64,000 nucleotides of DNA from assembly GCA_904066235.2 (NCBI GenBank), contig CAJFCV020000004.1:11284001-11348000 (forward strand), given 5' to 3'. The position numbers and the translations under genes are program-made. This DNA is from Bursaphelenchus xylophilus. Taxonomy: Eukaryota > Nematoda > Chromadorea > Rhabditida > Aphelenchoididae. Each line of letters starts with the position of its first letter. The stretch's first letter is position 1. The notes beneath the pieces were generated by a model, which saw only the letters and a list, made by a program, of their open reading frames with translations, did not search any database and was not told the origin of the DNA. Shown piece after piece: positions 24,279 through 33,810 of this stretch.

Positions 24279-27200
24279 ATGCTCGATAATGTCTCGAATT
24301 TCACGGAATACTACGATGACATTCCGATGGACGCAGGAGACGGTGAAATGAGTTTTCTGGCCCTCTTGTACCTCAGCTACATGCCGTTGTGTTGTTTGGT
24401 CGGGTTGACGGGCAATTGCATGGTCTACATTCTAATCAGGTAAGAGTTTGGATTTTTTAAAGCTCTAGGAATGTTATTTAGATCTTAGCGACGCAGAGAG
24501 TGATCTATCGTATTCCAAATTTAATTAGTTTTCATTTGCAGGACAAATCAAATATTTCGAAGGCTCCCTTCCTCCGTTTATCTGCAAACATTGGCCGGAA
24601 TGAGCTCACTTTTTCTTGTTTCGTTGTTATCTTTTTGGGTTGATCAGGTAACTTTTATATGCTTTTCTTCAAAAATTCATATCGCGACTGATTAGATATA
24701 GGCAATAAAAAAAGTCGGAGCGCTCGAAATGAGCCTGAAATTTGGTATCAAAAAGTATCCCAGAGACATTAAAAAGATACAGTGGGGGGACCTGACCCAG
24801 TTGCAAAAAACGTACCATTTTTCATTCGGGAAGTATCAAAAATGTGGCAAAATGCTTCCCTCTCCAAGTGAAAAAACGCAGATTTCAAAAGCGCCCCGAT
24901 CTTTTTGTGAGGGAAAGGGCGCGCTCTTCAAAAAGAAGTTTTTTTCACTTGGAGAGGGAAGCATTTTGCCACATTTTTAATGCTTCCCGGATTCAAAATG
25001 GTACGTTTTTTGCCACTGGATCGGGTCCGTCACTCTAATTCTTAAAAATTTTCTCTTTTTTCTGTCTCTAGGATAATTTTTGATACCAAATTACCAAGTG
25101 AGGCTCATTCTTTCTTTCTTTTTTTTTACTTTTTTTGTTGAAAAAAAGAATTGCAAACTTCAGTCGTAACTGTTTTGCAGACCTTAAAAAGTAATCCTGC
25201 AAACCAATTGTGGTTCTTTCCCCTCATTTTAATGCTAAACCGTCGGATTAGAATATGATACAAGATTAAAAAATGACTCATTTGATCTTCCAGGGCTTCA
25301 TCCAGCCATCAGCACAACGCTCAAAGTACTTCTGTAAGGTTTCAACATTCCTCACGCACTTTTGCGACTTCGCCAGTGTCTGGCTTATTGTTCTTGTCAG
25401 TTTTGAACGACTGACCTTACTTTACAAGGCGACGTAAGTTTTTCGGATTTTTTTTATAATTTTGTGAGAGAAAAAAATTCAATTTGAAAATTGTAAGCCA
25501 CAATTTTAAATTTTTTACATATAAATTTTAAAAAACCATAATTTTTTTAAATTGCGTTTAGATTTCGCCGATCAATGACCAATTCAATGCGTCAAGTGGG
25601 CGTTCTAATCACCATAACATTTTGTTGCAATCTATGGATTTTACTGGTCGCCGAGATTAACGAAATTGGGATTTGCGACATCAAACCGGAATATGAGCAT
25701 ATTTATCATGTAAGTAACAAAAAAATTATCTTTTTATTTTTTTATTTTTATTTTCCGGCTATAATTACCCAAACATATACAGTAGCTGCCAAAAAACTGT
25801 CAATTTTTTTGTTTTTTGTGTAACTCTGCTCAACGTGGACGGATTTAAACGAAACAAATACTATTCTGTAGAGAATTATTGCTGTTATCGAATGGCTTAG
25901 CGGTTAGAGCGATTTTACATCTTAGTGTGTAACAACTGTCGATGTAAATTTTTTGGAAAGACAAAAAACTGTCAATTTTTCCAAAAAAATTTTACCACTT
26001 GCACAGGTCGCGGCGAATCATGGGCTTATACATCACGATTTCTAAATAAAGTCTCTCTGTACATTATTGACCATCAAACGGAGCCAAGAAACTTAATTTA
26101 GTTGACCATTTGGTGGTCCCAAGTTCGATACCCCAAAACATGACGTTTAAGGAAAAATCGATTTTTTTCTTTGGCTTAGAATTAAGAAAATGCCTTGCAG
26201 TAGAAGCTAGACAACCTACATTTAAAATAGAACAATGATTGGGAGCCGCACTGTAAGTCTACGGACTCCACTGGATATTCAAGTTTCTCCGGTAACCGAG
26301 TGTCTGTAGAGACTTGGCCTTGTTGCCCCCGCCTTTGTAACAACTTGCTAATGTTTTATCAATACATGATCACAGATGTTCTAGAAGCATTTTATGGGCA
26401 TTTGTAGGACGGCGATGCAAGTCACATAAGAATTACGGAGGGTTATGTTGTCATTAACAAAAAAATTTTTTTTGTGGAAACTTGCAAGGCAGATTAAGAC
26501 TTTAGAAACATATCAGAGGGAGTGAAACTGCGTTAGAAATGTCAAGAATGGCTGTAAATCTATGGCACAATATCTTGCTTGTTCTTGCACTGGGTTACTT
26601 CTATCCTATGGAGAGTGAAAATCAAGACAACAATTTTTCTTCAAAAATTCCGTTTCGGAGTTTGTTCTTTTACACGCAAAGTACGGGCCTGCCGCGATAG
26701 CGATTCTAAACTGTTCACTGTTCACATGGGTGCCTTCTGTCGCGTTGGAACAACGACTAGAGTTGTCTACGGAAGCACCCGGGCTAAAGTTTCACGGTAC
26801 ATCTACTGCCAGAAAAACTTGAATGTCAAGTGGAGTCCGTAGACTTACATTGCGGCTCCCAATCATTGTTCTATTTTAATTGTAGTTTGTCTAGCTTCTA
26901 CTGCAAGACATTGTCTTAATGCTAAGTCAAAGAAAAAAATCGATTTTTCCTTAAAAGTCATGTTTTGGGGTATCGAACTTGGGACCACCAAAAGGCCTAC
27001 TAAATTAACTTTCTTGGCTCCCTTTGATGGTCAACAATGTACAGTGGGACTTTATTTAAAAATAAGACTATATAAGCCTATGATTTGCCGCGACGTATGC
27101 AAGCGAGAAAATTTTTTTGGAAAAATTGACAGTTTTTTGTCTTTCCAAAAAATTTACATCGACGGTTTTAACACACTAAGATGTAAAATCGCTCCAACCG

Positions 27201-29151
27201 CTAGGCCATTGGATAACAGCAATAATTCTCTACAGAATGGTATTTGTTTCGTTTAAATCCATCCACGTTGAGCAGATTTACACAAAAAACAAAAAAATTG
27301 ACAGTTTTTTGGCAGCTACTGTAAGTATTAAGCATTAAAAGATACTCCAAAAATAGGGTTTAATTACCCAAATAGAGTTTGTTTTTACGAAAAAGTGCGG
27401 CCATTTTTTTTGGCCAAGGACCAAAAGTTCGGAGAGGCCAACTGAAATTTTTTTGCGAATTTTCGGCACAAAAGATACGTAATCATCCGGAAAATGGGCG
27501 TAAAATTACGGAAGTACAAATTTTAAAAACCCGAAAAAATTGTTACGCATAATAAATTTTTTTTGGCTGATGCTTTCAAAAAAAGCCAAGTTCATATAGT
27601 GGCGGACCTGATCCAGTGGCAATAAAGATAACATTTTGTATCGGGAAAGTGTCAAAAATGCAGCAAAATACCTCCCTCTCAAACTGAAAAAGCTCCGTTT
27701 TGAAGTGGGCGCTCTTTATGTCACAAAAACAGTGATCGCGCTTTTGAAATCGGAGTTTCTTCACTTGGAGAGGGAGGTATTTTGCCCCGTTTTTGATACT
27801 TCCTGGATACAAAATGGTATTCTTTTTGCCACTGGATCAGGTCCGCCACTGTACAGGTCATATTTTCACATTTTCTTTGCAGGCCTTCAGCTTGATGGAG
27901 ACCGGGATTTGCATGATCATCCCGACCGTTCTCATCATCCTCTTTAATGTGCTCGTCATCCTGAAGCTGCGCTCACACTTCAAGAAGATCCCCGCTTCTC
28001 CGTCCGTTTCGTTCAATACGGCCGACACTGTCTACTCTACGGGCCCATCACATACGATTAAATCCATGAAAATCTCAAAGTGCGTTTTATACTACGTATT
28101 TCAATCTCCGATGGCAAAAACAAATTCCATGCCTTTAGGCTCTTAATTTCGCACATCGAAAAAAACGTCAAAAATAGAACTTTTAAAAACATTTTTCAGA
28201 GCCAGTTTGCACCATCTAAGTGTAAATGGGACAAACAACGCCGAAACGATCGCATTACGTTATAAGCGGTGTAGCCTACGGTATGCGGACCTACAGCTGA
28301 CAAGGTCGCTGGTTATTGTTACAAGTGTTTTTATTTTGCTCAACTTGCCCAATTATTTGTATCGGATTGCTGTGCAGTACTTGAAGATCAGCGATCAGGT
28401 GAGGAATTCTTACTTTTCGTATATTTGCAACAAAACTGCTCTAATTTTGGCAAAATTCTTTTGAAAGAGGAGTATTCCAAGTGCATTTTCCTTAAATTTT
28501 GCTCACGCTTGTGGCAAGGCCCCCTGTATCGATCGCTGTAGAGTTTAGCTCGCCCTCTGCAAGGGCAGCCGAGATATTCAACCATATTTGCGGCTGGGAG
28601 AGTACGCGAAACTCGGAGAGGGGCGATACAGAAAAACACTTTTTAGCCCTTTCTTTGCCATTTTTGCGTGGAAAAAATATTTTTTTTGTGGAGACATTAC
28701 CGTTTACGGTAGAAATGAGCATGAAACTTCTCATGCCAAAATTCGCGAAAAGTTCTCACATTTTATGCAGACTTTTCGATCTAAAAATCTCGGTTGTTCC
28801 TGAAAGGCGCAAGCTAAGAGGGTCGCATAAGTCTTACAAAAACTTATTCTACATTTGTGCCAAGTTCCATCAAAATTTGAGAGTCGCACTTGGAGCACTC
28901 TAATTCATACCATGACCATCTAACTCGCTAAATGACCATCTAACTTGCTAAAATTTCAGTCCGAGCTCATGCAACGATTCTCCTTCGCCGCTCACGTCCT
29001 CTTATACACCCATCACGCCTGCCTATTCTACATGTATATCTTCAACAGCCCGCAGATGCGTCGTCGTTTGCTGCCGACGGCGTTGAAACTGCTGGAATGT
29101 TACTGTCTAAAGCCGGTACAAGACTACTCCGAAAACGGGATAAACTACTGA
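24279..29151 (+). CDS. rhodopsin-class G-protein-coupled receptor, probably a neuropeptide receptor
   Basis: Seven exons: 24279-24439, 24542-24647, 25294-25433, 25562-25709, 27883-28079, 28200-28398 and 28960-29151. All phases join; 380 residues. An acceptor (GATTGCAG) lies directly before the ATG, suggesting trans-splicing or a 5' UTR intron. The N-terminus has two N-glycosylation sites (NVS, NFT). TM1 carries the GN motif (LTGNCMVYILI), TM3 ends SFERL in place of DRY, TM5 is METGICMIIPTVLIILFNV, TM6 has the proline of LLNLPNYLYR, and TM7 has HHACLFYMYIF instead of NPxxY, followed by NSPQMRRRL of helix 8. Cysteines before TM3 (FCKV) and in loop 2 (GICD) can form the usual disulphide. The overall look is of nematode FMRFamide/myosuppressin-like receptors; the ligand is unknown. 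Introns hold four repeat insertions. Confidence 0.85.
24780..25035. mobile_element. palindromic MITE (GGACCTGATCC family), copy 3, in GPCR intron 2
   Basis: Flanked by TA; ends CAGTGGGGGGACCTGACCCAG and TGGATCGGGTCCGTCACTC. The arms pair through GGCAAAATGCTTCCCTCTCCAAGTGAAAAAA. Confidence 0.88.
25780..27321. mobile_element. 1.54-kb Tc1/mariner-type foldback element in GPCR intron 4
   Basis: Terminal inverted repeats begin CAGTAGCTGCCAAAAAACTG and end CAGTTTTTTGGCAGCTACTG, with TA on each side. The arms remain inverted for about 500 bp or more, to the CTAGACAAC..GGGAGCCGCA..GTAAGTCTACGGACTCCACT block, leaving a core of about 560 bp (26280-26840) with no recognisable transposase. Each arm carries a tRNA box A-like sequence (25893-25910; 27191-27208) and a box B-like sequence (26115-26134; 26967-26985). 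Confidence 0.85.
27599..27851. mobile_element. palindromic MITE (GGACCTGATCC family), copy 4, in GPCR intron 4
   Basis: Starts GTGGCGGACCTGATCCAGTGGC after TA (the first bases are truncated) and ends CACTGGATCAGGTCCGCCACTG before TA. It lies 32 nt before the exon 5 acceptor, close to the branch-point region. Confidence 0.86.
28463..28902. repeat. interspersed inverted-repeat element in GPCR intron 6
   Basis: Left GAGGAGTATTCCAAGTGC, right TTTGAGAGTCGCACTTGGAGCACTC. The interior has CCGAGATATTCAACCATATTTGCGGCTGGGAGAGTACGCGAAAC and ACCGTTTACGGTAGAAATGAGCATGAAACTTCTCATG. Confidence 0.8.
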
Positions 29152-29317
29152 TCTACATATGTGCAACGACCGTTGTGTTTTACAACTAGGTAGTTGCTAG
29201 GATCTCATTTTATTTGTTGATTTGAATTTTGTAATTTTCACTGTACATTAAACATGATCTCATATCGAAATGCGGTCGGAAAGCAATAATTTGTTGGGGT
29301 AAAATCATATTCCTTAC

Positions 29318-29721
29318 AAGGGAAGTACCAAAACACACACTTCGGACATATCCCTTTCTAAATAGAAAGTTTAGCTCGCGCTTCGTAGGTCAGCCGAGAA
29401 TTTCAATGATATTTGCGGCCGAGAGAGAGTATGCGTAAAAAGGAGAGCGGCCATGAAGAAAAATAAATTTTGACCATATTGTTGCCAGTTTCGTGTAGAA
29501 AAAATAATTCATACATTACCATGCCAAAAATAGATGTGAAACCTTTCATGCCAAAACTGGCAAAAAAATGTCCCATCTCGCCCAAATGTCAACCTAAAAA
29601 CCTCGGTCGTTTCTGCAAAGTGCGGGGTAGGAACCTCACAAGTGTCTCACACAAAACTAACCTCATTTTGTGCCGACTTTCATAAAACTCTGAGCGTCTC
29701 ACTTGGGACAGTTCCCTTGTT
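29318..29721. repeat. interspersed inverted-repeat element downstream of the GPCR
   Basis: Left ACAAGGGAAGTACC; right TCTGAGCGTCTCACTTGGGACAGTTCCCTTGT. The interior has GCGGCCGAGAGAGAGTATGCG and AAACCTTTCATGCCAAAAC. The GPCR poly(A) region (ATTAAA near 29246) lies just before it. Confidence 0.8.
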
Positions 29722-30149
29722 AAACGTTGAGCCCCTAGCCCTTACCCTCCTAGACTACCACCGCCTTGGAAAACCACTAAACCATATTTCGACACCTCAA
29801 AGCTCACAATTCAGCAACAATAACACCCTCATACAACGAACTCACTCCCCAATCATCAATTTTTCAATCGAGTGCAATTCCTGATACGGCATGCTCTGCT
29901 TTGTTCCACTAATCACACTTCCCCATTATCTACCGTAACTCTTCTGCTTAATGTGCCTACAGTTTTCTTCCCGGTAACTCTTTCGTTTGGTGTTCGGTCT
30001 TATGTACCGTCTAGACGCCGTTCCCCCTGCAAACATCGCATTTGCCCGCACAGTAACGTTTGTAAAAACATTCGGGGAAGGATGTTTTATTTCCTCGTTG
30101 CGGAATCCATTAACGGCCACCCATGTGCTGCTTCCTCATTGAGAGTTTT

Positions 30150-30230
30150 TTTTTCGAAGAACCTCTTAACGGCGCTGAGGGGTATAAAAGAGAAAGCGAA
30201 CGTGAGTTTTGTTCAACAGTGTGCAGAACT
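30150..30230 (+). promoter_or_regulatory. TATA-box core promoter
   Basis: GGGGTATAAAAG (30178-30189) is a textbook TATA box. An initiator would be expected near 30212 (TTCAACAGTGTGC). TTCGAAGAA at 30153 resembles half of a heat-shock element but is too short to be firm. About 340 nt of apparently unspliced leader separates this site from the ATG at 30554, and no trans-splice acceptor sits near that ATG, which fits direct promoter-driven transcription. Confidence 0.55.
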
Positions 30231-30553
30231 TGCAAACACCAAAAATCAAGCTTTTTTGGGGATTCTAAAGCTTGTAAAGTCCCTACAACTGAACTGCAAG
30301 GACGTCTAAGTCCTGCAGCTGATCAGAGACCTCCAAGTCTCTATTGCTCATTTTTAAGGCTCCAACAGCTTATTCAGCCGATTCTAACGTCTTCCCAAGG
30401 CCTCAACCAAGTTTAAACGCAGCAACAGGCGGTTGAAGTCAATAGAAGCCCTTCTATAGCCGTTTCGCCGACTCCACAACCATTTATCTGCTTGAAAAAG
30501 CAGTCTACAACCAACAATATATCCCAATTCCACTTCAATCTTCTCCATCTACA

Positions 30554-31834
30554 ATGGCCTACACCAACCCAGCAACCAAATCTGCTCCAGCTCCCATCAA
30601 CCCAATCACTGGTGTTCTCCTGGCCATCAATTGCGTTCTACTCTTTACCGGCTTTATTTGGCATTCCCTAGTCGGCTTCTGCAACTACCTTGAGTTCATC
30701 CTGATTCCCCACTCCTTCTCCACCGAAATGGAAGAGCCGTTGTTGCGGAAGATCAGCAAACTCTTGGCAGTGCACGACCATCTCAAAGACGGCTCCACCT
30801 ACTCGGGCCGGCTCTCTCAACTTGTCCAGAAGGCCGAATACGAACCGCGCCGCAAGCTGGCCACCTTCCGCTCCACTCGCCGCAACATCTACGAACTCCG
30901 TGGACTTTTGGAGCTGGTTTTGCCCATGTTCAACGAGTACCCGTGGAGTCAAATGGTCCCAAATGCAGGCCTCAACATGTCCGTTCTTTGCGGACTGGTC
31001 CGCAAACTTTTGATCGAAGACGAAGGGCTTTCCTATCAACCGAAAACGGTTACAGTCGCCGTGAACGACGACTACAACCGATGGTGTGCGGTTCTGGAGG
31101 TGGAGCACTTGACGTTCGGGTTGAGCGACATGGTCGAGGAGATTTTGTTCAACTACCGTTTCCATCAAGGGCGAACCGGGAAAATGACCAAATTCGGTCG
31201 ATTGCCCACCGAAATCCAATGCATGATTGTGTAAGTTAACGATTTTTGAAAGGAATTTTTCACATTTTTTTCAATATAACCAGTCCAGTGACGGATATGA
31301 TCCAAGTTGTAAACAAGTCTTGTGAGAGCCTGACGGACCAGACTCAGTGGCAAAAAACGTACCATTTTGCATCCGCGAAGCATCAAAAATGTGGCAAAAT
31401 ACTTCCCTCTCCAAGTGAAAAAACTGAGATTTGAAAAAGGGCCCTCAGAAAAAGAGAGGCCGTGCCTTTGAAATCGGAGTTTTTTCACTTGGAGAGGGAG
31501 ATATTTTGCCACATTTTTTGATACTTCCCGGATGCAAAATAGCATGTTTTTTGCAACTGAATCAGGTCCGCCACTCCAATTCAAAAAATTTTCCGGCTTT
31601 CAGAGTTGTTTACAACTTTTTCCCCTATTTTTTAAAATTAACCATTTTTCTTTCAGCGCCAAAGTCCCTGTTCCATTCAGTCAGCATTTCGTCCGTGACG
31701 ACAAAAAGGACCTGCGACGGGTCTGGTACGGAGTTGAAGGGAAACGCAGCGATAAACAAGCGTTTCTGGCGAGCTTCGGCAAAATCAACAGATTCACCGA
31801 AAAAATCGCTTATAACGTCTTGAAAACGTGCTGA
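30554..31834 (+). CDS. nematode-type protein with N-terminal membrane segment, function unknown
   Basis: Two exons, 30554-31230 and 31657-31834, give 284 residues. Residues about 18-40 are one hydrophobic stretch (ITGVLLAINCVLLFTGFIWH), a likely signal anchor. The rest is helical and charged, with EPRRKLATFRSTRRNIYELR, a predicted helix bundle (LLELVLPMFNEYPWSQMVPN) and a basic C-terminus rich in Lys/Arg/Phe. Codon use is GC-rich in third positions compared with the flanks, which suggests high expression. The intron contains a palindromic MITE. Promoter: TATA box at 30180. I do not recognise a domain. Confidence 0.75.
31327..31575. mobile_element. palindromic MITE (GGACCTGATCC family), copy 5, in an intron
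   Basis: Left GCCTGACGGACCAGACTCAGTGGCAAAAAACGTACC; right TGCAACTGAATCAGGTCCGCCACTC. The arms pair through TTCCCTCTCCAAGTGAAAAAACT. Confidence 0.85.
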
Positions 31835-32238
31835 ATTCGGTGCGAAACGGTTGTATATTTGTTGTAAAATACATATTTTTGAGCATACGGGTATAAACTA
31901 TTCGAAATTTTGGTTTTGTGCTCAATGATAATATAAGAGTGAAGACAGAAGATTTCGGAGGAAAATTTTGAAAATTTTTCGAATTCACTTTTTTTTCGAT
32001 TTTGGAGTAAAAATTTTTTTTACTCCCAAAAATGCCAAAAAAAAAGTAAACACGAAGTTTACTCCAAACTTTGGAAAAAATTTTGATTTTCGGGAGTAAA
32101 CTGGGAGTTTACTCGCCGGGGCCGAGAAACCGAATGGCGGCGAGTAAATCTGGATTTTGCTCGCTTCCAATTATTTCCTCAGCTATCACAGAGGCACAGA
32201 TGACCCAGGACGTAAGGCGGGCGCGTTAGTAAATATCA

Positions 32239-32551
32239 GTCTGGCCGAAAAAGAACCGGCCTCCCCGGACCCTTCCGTCGCACTCACCCCAAACCCCAAT
32301 TTGCATCGCCGAGAAATTTGGAGGGCATCGCCGAAAGAAAGAGCAAAAACAACGCATCGCCAGCGATAAAAGTGGGTTTTGCACAGTGCAAATGCCCTTT
32401 TTCTGCTGTTTCGCACTGTGCAATCAACAAAATTCCCACAAATTCAGCGATCTTTCGATGTCGCGCGCCTTTTGCGATGCATCGCAAAAACATTCAATTT
32501 CGAGGTTGCGATTTCGAGGCGCGAGGGGGGCCGGTTCTTTTTCGGCCAGAC
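32239..32551. mobile_element. nested inverted-repeat element (GTCTGGCCGAAAAAGAACCGGC ends)
   Basis: Ends GTCTGGCCGAAAAAGAACCGGCC and GGCCGGTTCTTTTTCGGCCAGAC. The interior has a GCACAGTGCAAAT / GCACTGTGCAAT hairpin similar to 59755-60001. Confidence 0.8.
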
Positions 32552-32589
32552 TGATAATTCGCGCCAAACTTACGAAAAATTTTGCCGAA

Positions 32590-33115
32590 TCCTGACTGGG
32601 AGCCTCCCAGTCAGGAATCCCGCGATTCCTGCAGTCAGGAACGTTTTTGACTGGGCGGCCTCAAAATCGACATCCCAGTCACCTGAGACGAAGAAACGGG
32701 GAGAAAAAACGAAGAGAGCGAGAGAAACGCGCGCTATTTCGTGCTCTCTCTGCCTCCCTGCGCCCTCTCTTCGTTTCCCGCTCTTTCGCTCTCTCTCTCC
32801 TTTTTTTGCGCTCTCTCGCTCTTTCTTTCGTAAAAGAGAGAGAGAGCGCGAAACGGAAAGAGGGCGCTGAGAGGCAGAGATAGCACGAAATAGCGCGCGT
32901 TTCTCTCGTTCTCTTCGTTTTTGCTCCCTATTTCTTCGTCCTAGTCAACAGTTATTGACCCCTCACCCAGTCAAGAATCGCGGGATTCCTGAATGGACCA
33001 CAGTCAGGAAGTTTTGACTGTACGAAGAGTCAGGAACCCCGCGAATCCTGACTGGAGCCTCCCAGTCAGGAACCCCGCGAATCCTGACTGGAGCCTCCCA
33101 GTCAGGATTCGGCAA
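32590..33115. repeat. CAGTCAGGA-type repeats around a GA/CT-rich stretch
   Basis: Near-identical 36-bp units CCCAGTCAGGAACCCCGCGAATCCTGACTGGAGCCT occur in tandem at 33015-33110, with mirrored or diverged units at 32590-32660. Between them lies a purine/pyrimidine tract rich in GAGAGAGCG and CGCTCTCTC (32690-32900), which is itself palindromic. Confidence 0.8.
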
Positions 33116-33810
33116 AATTTTTCAAAAGTTCGGCGCGAATTACTAACGCAAATAAAAAAATTTTTTTGCGCCCAGGGGTCAACTGTTCCCCGGGAGTAAA
33201 CTCTGGATTTACTCGCCGGCACCTTCGGCGAGTAAATTCTGAGTTTACTCCAAAAAAAGGCGAAAAAAAAAGTAAACTCGGAATTCACTCCAAAAATGGA
33301 AATTTTGAAAGCTATTTCGATTCCTACTCGCCGACCCATAAAATTTCTCGATTTTTACTCTCTTTTTCAAAAAAAAGTGAATTCGAAAAATTTTCAAAAT
33401 TTTCCTCCGAAATCTTCTGTCTTCACTCTTATATCGATGAAAAAATTGAAAAAAAAATTAATTTCAATATCGCAAACAAGACAAAAGTCGTTTTAAAGGT
33501 TCTTCCTTATATTTTCCAACAAAAAATCCCATTTTTATCTGATTCAGGCCCAAAAATCTAACAAACCTGATTTTTCGAACATTTTGATATTACCCATGCA
33601 AAAACTTATGCCAAAAAAATTTTTTCTGACTCCACCACTCTTTCTAAGCCCACATCAGTTAATATTTAGCCAATCTCTATCAATTCCATCCAAAAATTTT
33701 ACAAAAATAAAAACTTTTTATATTATCCATGCCTATCTGCTATAAATATAAAATAATTTCTCACAAATATCACCAATTTGGTTTCCTGTTATGTTTTTCT
33801 CTCCACATAT

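Larger units (their letters stand above)
31931..33434. mobile_element. 1.5-kb composite foldback element
   Basis: Outer ends ATATAAGAGTGAAGACAGAAGATTTCGGAGGAAAATTTTGAAAATTTTTCGAATTCACTT (31931) and its mirror image ending CACTCTTATAT (33434). Inside the arms, GAGTAAACT..TTTACTCGCCG segments repeat in mirrored order. The core contains a nested inverted-repeat element (32239-32551), a GA/CT-rich microsatellite zone (32690-32900) and CAGTCAGGA repeats. Confidence 0.85.

Noticed and set aside
25889..26134. A tRNA gene from box A and box B matches
   Set aside because: The boxes are about 200 bp apart and no acceptor stem pairs; tRNA-like only.
26579..26842. Possible transposase fragment inside the 1.54-kb foldback element
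   Set aside because: The frame shows no DDE or helix-turn-helix motif of Tc1/mariner transposases and overlaps the inverted arm.
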